Positions 15,011-26,876 are shown, counted from the first letter of the stretch. The stretch: 64,000 bases of DNA from Thermomonas sp. XSG (GCF_014678725.1 NZ_CP061497.1:558001-622000); one strand, 5' to 3'. The notes: generated by a model not told the origin, from the letters alone. Translations and numbers: made by a program.

Positions 15011-16327
15011 GTGCTGGAACTGCTGATCGTCCTCGCCCTGATTCTGGTCAACGCCTTCTTCGCGCTGTCGGAGATGTCCGTGGTGACCTCGCGCAAAGGC
15101 CGACTCAAACAACTGGCCGGCAGCAGCCGGCGCGCCAGCAAGGCGCTCGAGCTGGCCGAACACCCGGAACACTTCCTGTCCACCGTGCAGGTGGGGATCA
15201 CGCTGACCGGCATCCTCACCGGCATGTTCGGCGGCGATGCGATCGGCCGGATCATCGGTGAATGGCTGGCGGTCCGGGTGCCCTCCCTGGGCGAGCATGC
15301 CAGCACCCTCGGTACGGTCCTGGCAGTTGGCCTGATCACCTACTTCAGCATCGTGCTGGGCGAGCTGCTGCCAAAACGGCTGGCGCTGCTGGCACCGGAA
15401 CGGCTCGCGACCCTGGTGGCGCTGCCGATGCACTGGCTGTCGCGGATGGCCAGCCCGGCGGTATGGCTGCTGAGCGCCACCGTGCGCAGCCTGCTGCGAC
15501 TGCTCCGGGTCGACAGCAGCGATGGTTCGCAGGTCACCGAAGAGGAAATCCAGCTACTGGTCAGCGAGGGCCATGAGCAGGGCGTGTTCGATCTGGACGA
15601 GCGCAACATGCTCAACCGGGTGATGCGCCTGGGCGACCGCACAGCCGACAGCCTGATGACCCCGCGCACGCGCATCGCCTGGCTGGACGCCTCCGCGTCG
15701 TTGACGGAAAACCTGGCGGCGATGCAGGAACACGAGTTCTCGCGCTATCCGGTCTACCGCGGCGACGACAGCGACGTGGCCGGCGTGCTGGAAGTGAAGA
15801 CCCTGCTGGACGAGCTGGGCCGGCCGCAGCCGGACCTGTTCCGCGACCTGCGCCCGGCGCTGTTCGTGTCCGAATCCACCCACGCGATGAAGCTGCTGGA
15901 GATCCTGCGCGAGGAACAGCAGTCGCTGGCCCTGGTGGTGGACGAATACGGTGACATCCAGGGCATGGTGACGGTCAGCGACATCGTCGACGCGGTGATC
16001 GGCAGGCTGAAGACAGCCAGCACGGGCGACGACGACGAGGAAGCCCTGGTGGTCACGCGCGACGACGGCTCGCTGCTGGTGGACGGTGGCCTGCACGTGG
16101 ACGAGCTGCGCGAGCTGACCGGCGAGCGCCTGGCCGACGCGGATGAACTGGAATACCGCACCGCCGCGGGCCTGGTGATCGCACGCTTCGGCCGCATCCC
16201 GCACGTGGGCGAGCACATCCGGATCGGCCCGTGGCGGGTGGAGGTGGTGGACCTGGACGGCCCCCGCATCGACAAGCTGCTGCTGCAGCGCGAAGCCCAG
16301 CCCTCCCGCATCGAAGGCGACGGCTGA
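15011..16327 (+). CDS. CNNM/HlyC-type membrane CBS protein
   Basis: 438 residues. The N-terminal DUF21 membrane domain (residues 1-170; LELLIVLALILVNAFFALSEMSVV and STVQVGITLTGILTGMFGGDAIG) is followed by two CBS domains (about 200-320; FSRYPVYRGDDSDVAGVLEVKTLL and LVVDEYGDIQGMVTVSDIVDAVIG) and a C-terminal CorC_HlyC domain. Related proteins export Mg2+ or Co2+ (MpfA/CNNM family); older annotation calls them hemolysins without evidence of cytotoxicity. The start is a GTG at 15011 with no strong ribosome binding site seen. It shares the cytoplasmic CBS-CorC module with the 214-1092 protein but adds the membrane part. Confidence 0.9.
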   Translation: MLELLIVLALILVNAFFALSEMSVVTSRKGRLKQLAGSSRRASKALELAEHPEHFLSTVQVGITLTGILTGMFGGDAIGRIIGEWLAVRVPSLGEHASTLGTVLAVGLITYFSIVLGELLPKRLALLAPERLATLVALPMHWLSRMASPAVWLLSATVRSLLRLLRVDSSDGSQVTEEEIQLLVSEGHEQGVFDLDERNMLNRVMRLGDRTADSLMTPRTRIAWLDASASLTENLAAMQEHEFSRYPVYRGDDSDVAGVLEVKTLLDELGRPQPDLFRDLRPALFVSESTHAMKLLEILREEQQSLALVVDEYGDIQGMVTVSDIVDAVIGRLKTASTGDDDEEALVVTRDDGSLLVDGGLHVDELRELTGERLADADELEYRTAAGLVIARFGRIPHVGEHIRIGPWRVEVVDLDGPRIDKLLLQREAQPSRIEGDG

Positions 16328-16339
16328 GGCGGAGCTCCC

Positions 16340-16358
16340 CGCCGGCAGCAGGCCGGCG
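16340..16358. terminator. Weak hairpin between convergent genes
   Basis: A 7-bp stem (CGCCGGC/GCCGGCG) with a 5-base loop lies between the CNNM-type gene and the GGDEF-EAL gene. There is no U-tract, so a terminator role is only possible. Confidence 0.3.
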
Positions 16359-16360
16359 AC

Positions 16361-18499
16361 TCAGCCCAACTGCGCGACGAACTCCGGTCCACCCATCGGG
16401 TGGCCCAGCCAGTAGCCCTGCACCAGATCGCAGTCACGCTCGCGCAGCAGCTCGAACTGCCCTGCCCGCTCCACGCCTTCCGCCACCACGGTGACGCCCA
16501 TCGAGTGCGCCATCGCCACGATCGCGCTGGTCAGGGCCAGGTCATCCGGGTCGCGCAGCAGGTCGGTGATGAAGCTGCGGTCGATCTTCAGGCCGTCGAC
16601 CTGGACACGCCGCAGGTGGCTGAGACTGGAATAGCCGGTGCCGAAATCGTCGAGCCAGACCTTCACGCCAAGCTGGCGCAGCCGCCCCAGCAGCGCGGCG
16701 GCATTGGCCTCGTCGCTGATCACCGCGGTTTCGGTCAGCTCCAGGTGCAGCCGCTCCGGCGGCAGCCCGCTCTGCTGCAGCGCGCTGGCCACCTGCCTGA
16801 GCAGGTCGCCGCTGCGCAGCTGCCGGGCCGAGACGTTGACCGACACGAACGGCGCCTCGCCCGCCCCGTTCGGTACCGGCCAGCTGGCTGCCTCGTGGCA
16901 GGCATTGCGCAGCGCCAGCAGGCCGATCGCCTCGATCAGCCCGCTCTGTTCGGCCACGTCGATGAACACCGACGGGGCGATCGCCCCGTCCTCCGGATGG
17001 TTCCAGCGCAGCAGCGATTCCGCGCCGACCAGTACGCGGTCGCGGGTGCGGTAGATCGGCTGGTAGACCAGGGTCAGCTCGCCGCGCTCCCAGGCGCCGC
17101 GCAGGTCATGCTCCATCCGCACGCGCCGCTCGATCGCCTGGTCCATGGTGCGGCTGTAGAAGCGGTAGCAGTTCTTGCCCGCCATCTTGGCCTGGTACAT
17201 CGCGATGTCGCCGTTTTTCATCAGCAGCGACGCGCTGCCGGCATCGTCCGGGAAGATCGCCACGCCCACCGAGGTCCCGAGTAGCACCTGCCGGCCATGC
17301 AGCAGCATCGGCTCGCTCAGCGACAGCACCAGCGCCTCGGCCAACCGGATCGCCTTGCCGCGCACGTCGCCATCGGGCTCCGGGCCGCCCGGCTGCAGCA
17401 GGATCACGAACTCGTCGCCGCCGAAGCGCGCCACCAGCGCGTCCGCATCCTGCACCGCCTGCACCGCACGCTCGATCCGCGCGGCCACCTGCAACAGCAC
17501 CTCGTCGCCAGCCTCGTGGCCGAGGGTGTCGTTGACGCGCTTGAAATCATCGAGGTCGGCGAACAGCAGCGCCAGCTGGCAGCCGGTGCCCTGCTGTTCG
17601 CGCAGACGCTGCTCCAGCGATTCGCGGAACGCCAGCCGGTTCGACAGCCCGGTCAGCGCATCACTGTAGGCGACCCGGCGGATGTCGCGGTCGTGCCTGA
17701 CCACGCTCTCGCGCATGCGCCCGAAGGTCCGTATCAGATCGCCCAGCTCGTCCTTGCGGCGGCTTTCCGGCACCGGCGAATCGAAGTCGCCGGCCTCGAA
17801 CTGGCGGGCCGCATCGCCCAGCATCCGGATCGGCTTGACCAGCATCCGCTGCAGCACCCACGCACCGATCAGCGCCAGCGTGCCGAATCCGCAGCACAGC
17901 AGCAGCAGCCAGTTCAGGCTGCGCTGGTTGACGTCGTCGAAGCCGGCGCGCAGGCCGTCCAGGGCGCGCTCCTCGGCGCGCGCGGCGGTCGCCATCGAAT
18001 AGCCGATGCGCACGCCGCCGAGACGCTCGTCGCCGATCGTGATCGGATAGGACACGTCCAGCAGTTCGTCGGTCTGGCGCGTGTGCGGTCCCTTGGCGGC
18101 GACGATTTCCGCGGCAAGGCCGTCATTCATCGGTTGGCCGAAAGCGGCGATGTCGCCGGAGCCGTCGTGCAGGATGCGGCCCTTCGGGTCGTAGACCAGC
18201 ACGTAATCCACGTCGGGCGCCCGCAGCGCACTGCGGGTGAGGATGCCGATCGCATCGAGGTCGAAGTAGTACAGCGGGTTGGCAAGGGCATCGGCCAGCT
18301 GCCGTACCTGCGCCTCGCCCCCTGCCCGCATCTGCTCGGAAAGCAGCGAGTGGGTGCTCTGGCGCGCGATCCCGACGACTTCGCGCTGGCTGCTCTGCTG
18401 GCGGTTCCACAGCATCACCATCATCAGCACGACGATGCCCAGCACCACCAGGATCCCGACCTGGAAACGCAGCTGCAGGTTCAAGCCGGTGCGCTTCAC
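16361..18499 (-). CDS. Membrane GGDEF-EAL c-di-GMP signalling protein
   Basis: About 712 residues. TM1 is near 14-31, a periplasmic sensor region near 32-195, TM2 near 197-217, a HAMP linker near 218-270, a GGDEF domain near 275-440 and an EAL domain near 455-705. The cyclase motif is intact (ARFGGDEFVILL, around residue 360), but the RxxD inhibitory site is absent (DADA just before LVARF). The EAL side keeps its metal and catalytic residues: ESLLRW, NVSARQL, LELTET, DDFGTGYSSL, KIDRSFI, AEGVE, QGYWLGHP. Both activities are therefore possible. Its start codon overlaps the stop of the PhnD-like binding protein gene (ATGA), so the two are translationally coupled and the binding protein is a likely periplasmic ligand partner. 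Confidence 0.93.
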   Translation of the reverse strand: MKRTGLNLQLRFQVGILVVLGIVVLMMVMLWNRQQSSQREVVGIARQSTHSLLSEQMRAGGEAQVRQLADALANPLYYFDLDAIGILTRSALRAPDVDYVLVYDPKGRILHDGSGDIAAFGQPMNDGLAAEIVAAKGPHTRQTDELLDVSYPITIGDERLGGVRIGYSMATAARAEERALDGLRAGFDDVNQRSLNWLLLLCCGFGTLALIGAWVLQRMLVKPIRMLGDAARQFEAGDFDSPVPESRRKDELGDLIRTFGRMRESVVRHDRDIRRVAYSDALTGLSNRLAFRESLEQRLREQQGTGCQLALLFADLDDFKRVNDTLGHEAGDEVLLQVAARIERAVQAVQDADALVARFGGDEFVILLQPGGPEPDGDVRGKAIRLAEALVLSLSEPMLLHGRQVLLGTSVGVAIFPDDAGSASLLMKNGDIAMYQAKMAGKNCYRFYSRTMDQAIERRVRMEHDLRGAWERGELTLVYQPIYRTRDRVLVGAESLLRWNHPEDGAIAPSVFIDVAEQSGLIEAIGLLALRNACHEAASWPVPNGAGEAPFVSVNVSARQLRSGDLLRQVASALQQSGLPPERLHLELTETAVISDEANAAALLGRLRQLGVKVWLDDFGTGYSSLSHLRRVQVDGLKIDRSFITDLLRDPDDLALTSAIVAMAHSMGVTVVAEGVERAGQFELLRERDCDLVQGYWLGHPMGGPEFVAQLG

Positions 18500-19422
18500 T
18501 CGACCTCCGCGCGCACGCGTTGCACGCCGGTCGCCAGCCGCTCGAGCGCGCGCCGGTCGTCATCGCCGATCGGCACGAAACGGGCCGTGTCCATGAACCG
18601 CCGCAGCGCCTCGCTGGCGTCCGGGTCGTTGGCCGCTTCCATCAGGACCTCGCGCAGGCGCACCTCCACCCGCGGGTCCAGCCCGCGGCGCACCAGCATC
18701 AGCGCACGCGGCACGTCCTGAGTGCGCGCGATCAGCCGGAAATCCTGGGAAAACGCCGGCGGCATGCGCGCGGGATTGATCCAGTCCAGGTTGCTCAGCA
18801 CGCCTGCGTCCACCATCCGCTTGTGGACCCAGGTGGCGATGTTCAGTTCGGTGCGGGCGAACACGTAACCCACCCGGTCCGCAGCCGGCTTGTCCATCGG
18901 CGACAGCAGCAGCTCCAGCGACTGGCCACCCTCCAGCAGCTGTGCCGCCGGCAGGAAATAGGCACTGGTGGACAGCGGGCTCTGGAAGGCCACGCTGCGG
19001 CCGGCGAGGTCCTGCAGCGACTGCACCGGGCTGTCGCGCCGCACGAAGAACAGGCTGTGGTAGCGGGTGGCGCCCTCGCGCTCGCTGATGAGGAACGAGC
19101 GGGCGACGCCGCGGTGTTCCAGCAGCGCGGCATTGCCTGCGGTTTCATTGATCCAGTCCACCCGGCCGCGCCGCAGGTAGCTGGTCATCTGCTGCAGGTC
19201 CTTGGCCATCAGGATGCGGCCGCTGCGGATGCCCACCGACGCCATCCGGGGGATGACATAGTCGAGCAGCGGCTTGAGCTGGTCGTAATGCGCCTTGGGG
19301 TCATCGCTGACCCGTCCCAGGACCAGCACGCTGGCGTCGTCCGCGGTGGACGGACCCTGCGCCCGCGCAAACGGCGCACATGCCAGCAACAGGCACAGCA
19401 GCGCTGGCATCAGGCGGCGCAT
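18496..19422 (-). CDS. PhnD-like periplasmic substrate-binding protein
   Basis: 308 residues. The N-terminus MRRLMPALLCLLLACAPFARA has a hydrophobic core and can be read either as a signal peptide cut after ARA or as a lipoprotein signal with lipobox LLAC. The body has the PhnD/phosphonate-binding pattern: a first lobe with LKPLLDYVIPRM, the DWINETAGNAALLEHRG loop, the VQSLQDLAGRSVAFQSPLSTSAYFLPAAQLL hinge strand, and GYVFARTELNIATWVHKRMVDAGV. No ABC permease or ATPase is nearby. Instead the gene overlaps the GGDEF-EAL gene by four bases, so a signalling role is more likely than transport. Start 19422 is chosen for the signal sequence; an upstream ATG adds 11 hydrophilic residues. Confidence 0.85.
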   Translation of the reverse strand: MRRLMPALLCLLLACAPFARAQGPSTADDASVLVLGRVSDDPKAHYDQLKPLLDYVIPRMASVGIRSGRILMAKDLQQMTSYLRRGRVDWINETAGNAALLEHRGVARSFLISEREGATRYHSLFFVRRDSPVQSLQDLAGRSVAFQSPLSTSAYFLPAAQLLEGGQSLELLLSPMDKPAADRVGYVFARTELNIATWVHKRMVDAGVLSNLDWINPARMPPAFSQDFRLIARTQDVPRALMLVRRGLDPRVEVRLREVLMEAANDPDASEALRRFMDTARFVPIGDDDRRALERLATGVQRVRAEVE

Positions 19423-19460
19423 GGATGCAGGCAATTCCCCATTTCTTCCCGGCAACGAGG

Positions 19461-20252
19461 CTAACCGATTTTGCCGTCGTTTGAACCCTGCCCGGCCAAA
19501 CGTGCCATTCGTTGGGCATCGGCCAGCACGCCGCGCAGCAGCCGGATTTCGGCGCTGTCGAGGTTGGCGCGCAGGTACAGCCTGCGCAGCTTGCGCATCG
19601 CAGACTCCGGGGCGCGTCCCTTGTGGAAATCGATCTGGTCCAGCGTTTCGGCCAGCTGTCCGAACAGTCCTTCCAGTTCCGCATGCGAAGCGGCACCCTC
19701 GCCCGGCGGCGGCGTTCGGCCTTCAACGACCGCGCCGGCATCCCCCAGCAGCGCGCAGCGGAGCTCGTAACTCAGCACCTGCACCGCGGCGGCGAGGTTG
19801 AGCGAGCTGAACGCCGGGTCGGACGGGATGTGCACCGCCGCGTGGCAGAGCTGCAGTTCCTCGTTGTCGAGGCCGGTGCGTTCTCGCCCGAACACCAGCG
19901 CCACCGGCCCGCTGCCCGCGGCCAGCACCGCACGCCCGGCGGCATCGCGCGGATGCAGCGGCTCCAGCTGGATGCGCCGGCTGCGCGCGGTGGCGCCCAG
20001 CACCCAGCGGCAATCGGCCACCGCCTCGGCCAGGCTGGCGAAGACCGGCGCGGCTTCCACCAGATCGTCCGCGCCGGCAGCCATGGCCTGGGTATCGCGG
20101 TCCGGCGCCTTCTCGGGCGCCACCAGCACCAGCTTCGACAGGCCCATGGTTTTCATCGCCCGGGCGGCGGAACCGATGTTGCCGGGGTGCTGGGTGCCGA
20201 CGAGGACGATGCGCAGATTGTCGGCAAGCGCCGGGGTCGATGGTGCATTCAT
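19461..20252 (-). CDS. trmJ: tRNA (Cm32/Um32) methyltransferase TrmJ
   Basis: 263 residues. It is a SPOUT-class 2'-O-methyltransferase with the N-terminal [23 protein letters not shown] and the knotted SAM site [13 protein letters not shown] ... [24 protein letters not shown]. The C-terminal helices ([22 protein letters not shown]) match TrmJ. The enzyme modifies position 32 of the tRNA anticodon loop. It is divergent from suhB (96 bases between starts), an arrangement widespread in gammaproteobacteria. The PhnD-like gene starts 38 bases after it on the same strand. Confidence 0.95.
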   Translation of the reverse strand: MNAPSTPALADNLRIVLVGTQHPGNIGSAARAMKTMGLSKLVLVAPEKAPDRDTQAMAAGADDLVEAAPVFASLAEAVADCRWVLGATARSRRIQLEPLHPRDAAGRAVLAAGSGPVALVFGRERTGLDNEELQLCHAAVHIPSDPAFSSLNLAAAVQVLSYELRCALLGDAGAVVEGRTPPPGEGAASHAELEGLFGQLAETLDQIDFHKGRAPESAMRKLRRLYLRANLDSAEIRLLRGVLADAQRMARLAGQGSNDGKIG

Positions 20253-20348
20253 GTGCGAATGGTAAACTTTGCAACCCGGCCGCAGCGCCGGGATTTGCTC
20301 TTTTCCGCCGTCGCCCCCTCCACCTCACTCGATCGAGGCGCTTTCGCC

Positions 20349-21170
20349 ATGCAAAAACCCGTCGTCAACGTCATGGTCAAGGCGGCCCGAGCGGCCGGGG
20401 GCGTGCTGCTGCGCAACATGAACCGGCTCGACGCGATCAACGTGATCGAGAAGGACCGCATGGATTACGCCAGCGAAGTGGACGAGCAGGCCGAGCAGGC
20501 GGTGGTCAAGGAACTGCGTCGCGCCTTCCCGGATGCCGGTTTCCTGGGCGAGGAAGGCGGTGCCCAAGGCCGCAAGGGCGGCGCGCTGTTCGTGATCGAC
20601 CCGCTGGACGGCACCAGCAACTACCTGCACGGCTTCCCGCACTGGTGCGTGTCGATCGCCATGGTCGAACAGGGCGAAGTGCAGCACGCAGTGATTTTCG
20701 ACCCGCTCCGCAACGAGCTGTTCACCGCCAGCCGCGGCAGCGGCGCGGTGCTCAACGACCGCCGGATCCGCGTCTCCGAGCGCAAGGACCTCAGCGGCGC
20801 GATGCTGGCCACCGGCTTCGCGCCACGCGAGCGTGCCACCGCGCCGGCGCAGCTGGAGTGCGTGCGCGAACTGCTGCGCAGCGCCGAGGACATCCGCCGC
20901 ACCGGTTCCGCCGCGCTGGACCTGGCGTACGTGGCCTGCGGCCGCAGCGACGGCTATTTCGAGGCCGGCGTGAAGCCGTGGGACATCGCCGCCGGCGTGC
21001 TGCTGGTGCGCGAGGCCGGTGGCCGCGTCAGCGATTTCAAAGGTGCACAGACCGGGCCGATGGACGCACGCGGCATCCATGGCCGCCAGCTGCTGGCCGG
21101 AAACCAGAAGCTCAGCCTCGAACTGCAGAAGGTGATCGTGCAGTCGGGCTACGCGGCCGCGTTCAGCTGA
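20349..21170 (+). CDS. suhB: Inositol-1-monophosphatase SuhB
   Basis: 273 residues. It has the metal-site motifs of the inositol monophosphatase family: GEEGG (around residue 66), [17 protein letters not shown] and the C-terminal [17 protein letters not shown]. In E. coli, SuhB also joins the rRNA antitermination complex with Nus factors. The ATG at 20349 opens the typical [17 protein letters not shown] start. It is followed by a strong rho-independent terminator. Confidence 0.95.
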   Translation: MQKPVVNVMVKAARAAGGVLLRNMNRLDAINVIEKDRMDYASEVDEQAEQAVVKELRRAFPDAGFLGEEGGAQGRKGGALFVIDPLDGTSNYLHGFPHWCVSIAMVEQGEVQHAVIFDPLRNELFTASRGSGAVLNDRRIRVSERKDLSGAMLATGFAPRERATAPAQLECVRELLRSAEDIRRTGSAALDLAYVACGRSDGYFEAGVKPWDIAAGVLLVREAGGRVSDFKGAQTGPMDARGIHGRQLLAGNQKLSLELQKVIVQSGYAAAFS

Positions 21171-21192
21171 TCCGGACCACCGCCGCCAACGG

Positions 21193-21228
21193 AAAAGGCC
21201 GCGCATCACTGCGCGGCCTTTTCTTTTT
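21193..21228 (+). terminator. Rho-independent terminator after suhB
   Basis: A perfect 12-bp stem (AAAAGGCCGCGC with GCGCGGCCTTTT), loop ATCACT, then CTTTTT. Confidence 0.88.
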
Positions 21229-21263
21229 GCCTCCTCCCCGCCTCGGCGGGGAGGGGGAAGCGG

Positions 21264-22226
21264 TTACGGACGGCGCGCCAGTTCGGCGTGGTCCTTGGCC
21301 TTCGGCATCAGGTCCTGCTTGCTCACCCGCAGCGGCCCCATGGTCAGCAGCGCACCCGAGATGAAGATCGAGGACAGGGTGCCGATCACGATGCCGATCA
21401 TCTGCGACTCGGCCATGCCACGCAGCGAATCGCCGCCGTACAGGTACAGCGCCAGCGCGGTCAGGAAGGCGACGAACGACACGATCACTGTCCGCGACAG
21501 GGTCTGGTTGACCGACTTGTTGAGGATCTCGACCGGGTCGGCGCGCAGGCTGCGGAAGTTCTCGCGCACGCGGTCGAATACCACGATGGTGTCGTTGATC
21601 GAAAAGCCCATCACCGACAGGATGCCGGCCAGCACGTTGAGATCGAACTCGTGCCCGCTGATCGCGAACCAGCCGGCGCAGATGATCACGTCATGCATGG
21701 TGCCGATGGTGGCGGCGATCGCGAACTTCTTCTCGAACCGCATCGAGATGTAGCCGAGGAAGCCGATGATCACGAACAGCACGGCGTACATGCCGTTCAG
21801 GGCCAGGTCCTTGCCGACCTGGGCGCTGATCACCGAGCTGCTGCGCTTGCTGGCGGGGTTGCCGTCCAGCGACGCCGCCTTGGCCACCGCGTCGCCGATG
21901 CTGCTGGCGCGGTCGGCGCCGCCTTCCTGGGTGCCCTCGGCCTGCAGGCGCACCAGCAGGTCGTTGCCGCTGCCGAAGTTCTGCACCTGCGCGCCACCGA
22001 AGCCGGCGGCGTCCAGCTGCTCGCGCACCCGGTCCACGTCCGGCGCCTTGTCGTAGCGCAGCTCGACGCCGATGCCGCCGGTGAAGTCGAGGGCGAAATT
22101 GAAGCCCTTGGTGACCATCGCACCGATCGAAACCAGCATCAGCAGCGCGGCGATCGACACCGACACCCAGCGCATCCGCATGAAGTCGATGTTGCTGTCG
22201 TAGGGGAACACATTGAACGGTTTCAT
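21264..22226 (-). CDS. secF: Protein translocase subunit SecF
   Basis: 320 residues with six helices. It has the SecF N-terminus (MKPFNVFPYDSNIDFMRMRW ... VSIAALLMLVSIGAMVTKGFNFALDFTGGIGVELRYD) and the conserved GFSINDTIVVFDRVRENFR and LNKSVNQTLSRTVIVSFVAFLTALALYLYGGDSLRGMA. It works with SecD as a proton-driven motor that helps complete export through SecYEG. AAGGAG lies before the ATG. It follows secD by 13 bases in the yajC-secD-secF operon. Confidence 0.97.
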   Translation of the reverse strand: MKPFNVFPYDSNIDFMRMRWVSVSIAALLMLVSIGAMVTKGFNFALDFTGGIGVELRYDKAPDVDRVREQLDAAGFGGAQVQNFGSGNDLLVRLQAEGTQEGGADRASSIGDAVAKAASLDGNPASKRSSSVISAQVGKDLALNGMYAVLFVIIGFLGYISMRFEKKFAIAATIGTMHDVIICAGWFAISGHEFDLNVLAGILSVMGFSINDTIVVFDRVRENFRSLRADPVEILNKSVNQTLSRTVIVSFVAFLTALALYLYGGDSLRGMAESQMIGIVIGTLSSIFISGALLTMGPLRVSKQDLMPKAKDHAELARRP

Positions 22227-22239
22227 CTGGCGTGCTCCT

Positions 22240-24108
22240 TTAGATCGCGACCGACTTCAGCTTGCGCTTGCCGCCGTAGATCAGCGTGGCGATGCCGCGC
22301 GAGACCGACACCGCGGTATAGGCGGAAGTGATGATGCCGAGCATGGTGGTCATGCCGAAGCCCTTCAGCGGACCGGTGCCGAAGGCGAACATGGCAAGGC
22401 CGGCGAGGAAGGCGGTGACGTTGGCGTCGAGGATGGTGCCGGACGCGCGGTCGTAGCCTTCGGCGATCGCCTTCTGTGGCGGCAATCCCAGCCGCAACTC
22501 CTCGCGTATGCGCTCGTTGATCAGCACGTTGGCGTCCACCGACATGCCCACCGTCAACGCGATGCCGGCGAGCCCGGGCAGGCTCATGGTGGCGCCGATC
22601 ACGGACATCAGCGCGAACACCATCAGCAGGTTGATGAGCAGCGCGAGGCAGGTGACCAGGCCGAACATCCGGTAGTAGATCAGGAAGAAGCCCAGCGCGA
22701 AGATGAAGGAGAAGCCCACCGCCTTCAGGCCGCGGTCGATGTTCTCCTTGCCGAGGCTCGGGCCGATGGTGCGCTCGTCGACGAAGTCCATCGGCGCCGC
22801 CAGCGCGCCCGCGCGCAGCAGCAGGGCCAGGTCCGAGGCTTCCTTCATGCTCTCCAGGCCCGTGGTCTGGAATTCCTTGCCCAGCGTGCCCTGGATGGTG
22901 GCGACCGAGATGACCTGCTCGCTGGTGCGGGTGGTATGCACCTCCTTGCCGTCGATGATCTTCACCTCGGGGATGCGCTCGATGTAGACCACCGCCATCG
23001 GCTTGCCGACGTGGGCGCTGGAGTAGTCGAACATGCGCTGGCCGCCGACCGCGTTCAGGCGCACCCGCACCGCCGGCGTGCCGCTCTGCGAATCGAAGAA
23101 CGAGGATGCGCTCTGCAGCTGCTCGCCCGAGGCGATCACGCGCTTGTTGAGCAGCACCGGCAGCGGCTTGCCGTCGGGGCCGATTTCCTTGCGGGCGTAA
23201 ACGCGCGCTTCCGGCGGCACGTTGCCGGTATCGCGGGCTTCGACCGCGTTGCCCTCGACCACGCCGCGGTATTCCAGGGTCGCGGTGGCGCCGAGGATGC
23301 GCTTGGCCTGCGCGGTGTCCTGCACGCCGGGCAGCTGCACCGCCACGCGGTCGGCACCCTGGCGCTGGATGATCGGCTCGGCCACGCCCAGCTCGTTGAT
23401 GCGGTTGCTCAGCGTGCCGATGTTCTGCTGCACCGCGTCGGTGAGGATCTTGTCCAGTTCGGCTTCGGGGATGCGCACGCTGAGCGTCTCGCCCTCGCCA
23501 TCGATCTGGTAAGTCGGCATGTCGCGGCCGATCAGGCGGCGCGCCTGCGCCGCGTCCTGCCCGGCGCCGAGCTTGGCGACCACGGTGCCGCCGGCGGTGG
23601 GCTCCACCGAGATGTAGCGGATGCGGTTGTCGCGCAGCAGGCTGCGGATGTCCTCCGCGGTCGCCTCGAAGCGCTTGGTCAACGCCGCCTGGCGGTCCAC
23701 CTGCATCAGGAAGTAGACGCCACCACGCAGGTCCAGGCCCAGGAACATCGGCTTGGCGCCGATCTTCTGCATCCAGGCCGGCACGGTGGATGCCTGGTTC
23801 AGGGCGACCACATAGCCGCTGCCCAGTTCTTCCCGGACGATATCGGCCACCCGGGTCTGGACGTCGTCGCTGGCGGTGCGCACCAGCAGGTTGCCGTCCT
23901 TGTCGATCTCGCTGCCGATGACCGTGACCGAGGCCTGCTTCAGCAGGACGTCGACCCGCTGCTTCAGCGCTTCGTCCACCTTCGCACCGCGGTTGGCGGT
24001 GATCTGCACGGCGGGATCCTGCGGGAACGCGTTCGGCACCGCGTACAGCACGCTGAGCGCCAGCGTCAGCAGGATCAACAGGTATTTCAGGCGGGAATAT
24101 TCGAGCAT
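22240..24108 (-). CDS. secD: Protein translocase subunit SecD
   Basis: 622 residues. The N-terminal helix MLEYSRLKYLLILLTLALSVLYAVP is followed by the large periplasmic P1 region with GLDLRGGVYFLMQVD and a C-terminal six-helix half with the family motifs (MSVDANVLINERIREELRLG, GYDRASGTILDANVTAFLAGLAMFAFGTGPLKGF). Start 24108 is used rather than an upstream ATG because it begins at the first membrane helix. It lies 55 bases after yajC. Confidence 0.97.
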   Translation of the reverse strand: MLEYSRLKYLLILLTLALSVLYAVPNAFPQDPAVQITANRGAKVDEALKQRVDVLLKQASVTVIGSEIDKDGNLLVRTASDDVQTRVADIVREELGSGYVVALNQASTVPAWMQKIGAKPMFLGLDLRGGVYFLMQVDRQAALTKRFEATAEDIRSLLRDNRIRYISVEPTAGGTVVAKLGAGQDAAQARRLIGRDMPTYQIDGEGETLSVRIPEAELDKILTDAVQQNIGTLSNRINELGVAEPIIQRQGADRVAVQLPGVQDTAQAKRILGATATLEYRGVVEGNAVEARDTGNVPPEARVYARKEIGPDGKPLPVLLNKRVIASGEQLQSASSFFDSQSGTPAVRVRLNAVGGQRMFDYSSAHVGKPMAVVYIERIPEVKIIDGKEVHTTRTSEQVISVATIQGTLGKEFQTTGLESMKEASDLALLLRAGALAAPMDFVDERTIGPSLGKENIDRGLKAVGFSFIFALGFFLIYYRMFGLVTCLALLINLLMVFALMSVIGATMSLPGLAGIALTVGMSVDANVLINERIREELRLGLPPQKAIAEGYDRASGTILDANVTAFLAGLAMFAFGTGPLKGFGMTTMLGIITSAYTAVSVSRGIATLIYGGKRKLKSVAI

Positions 24109-24163
24109 CGCGGCACCCCGCGCACGCCCGCGGGGGCGCACGCCTTTTGCGGCTGGGAATGGA

Positions 24164-24505
24164 TCAGGCGGACTTCAGCGTGCCCTTGGGCAGGACGCTG
24201 GCGATGGCGCCCTTCTGCACGCGCAGCTGCACGCTACTGGCGACTTCCACGGTGATGAACGCATCGCTCAGGCCGACCACGGTGCCGGCGATGCCGCCGC
24301 TGGTGATCACCTCGTCGCCCTTGGCCAGCTTGTCCAGCATCGCCTTGTGTTCCTTCTGCCGCTTCATCTGCGGGCGGATCATCAGGAAGTACATGATCGC
24401 GATCAGGATGACCGGGAACAGGAGGGTGGACATCATGCTCGGGGCGGCAGGCGCACCGGCGGCCTGGGCATGGGCAACGGGAATCAGGAAATCGAGCGGG
24501 TTCAT
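24164..24505 (-). CDS. yajC: Preprotein translocase subunit YajC
   Basis: 113 residues with a single membrane helix (MSTLLFPVILIAIMYFLMIRPQMKRQKEHK) followed by the conserved soluble part (MLDKLAKGDEVITSGGIAGTVVGLSDAFITVEV). YajC associates with SecDF-YidC. It is the first gene of yajC-secD-secF and is separated from upstream tgt by 151 bases containing a hairpin. Confidence 0.96.
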   Translation of the reverse strand: MNPLDFLIPVAHAQAAGAPAAPSMMSTLLFPVILIAIMYFLMIRPQMKRQKEHKAMLDKLAKGDEVITSGGIAGTVVGLSDAFITVEVASSVQLRVQKGAIASVLPKGTLKSA

Positions 24506-24520
24506 CGGGAATCCGTGGTC

Positions 24521-24552
24521 AGCGAAAACGAAAGGGCTGGCCGAGGCCAGCC
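24521..24552 (-). terminator. Hairpin between tgt and yajC
   Basis: An 8-bp GGCTGGCC/GGCCAGCC inverted repeat is followed on the minus strand by CTTTCGTTTTC. It may terminate queA-tgt before yajC, which in E. coli belongs to the same transcript. Confidence 0.5.
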
Positions 24553-24656
24553 GGGGATTATGCCATGTCCGGGCCTACCCCTCCCCTGCCGGAAGGACCG
24601 GCCGGGAGGCGCATTGTCGGGTCGATGGCCGCCCCGCGCGAAGCGGAAGCGTGGTG

Positions 24657-26865
<2,209 letters not shown>

Positions 26866-26876
26866 TGTATGCCGCG

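Noticed and set aside
15011..16327. Hemolysin gene
   Set aside because: The domain order DUF21-CBS-CBS-CorC_HlyC is that of CNNM-type ion transport proteins. The hemolysin label is historical and nothing here suggests a toxin.
16361..18499. Degenerate (inactive) GGDEF-EAL domains
   Set aside because: GGDEF and all EAL catalytic motifs are intact by eye. ESL in place of EAL at the signature is a common active variant.
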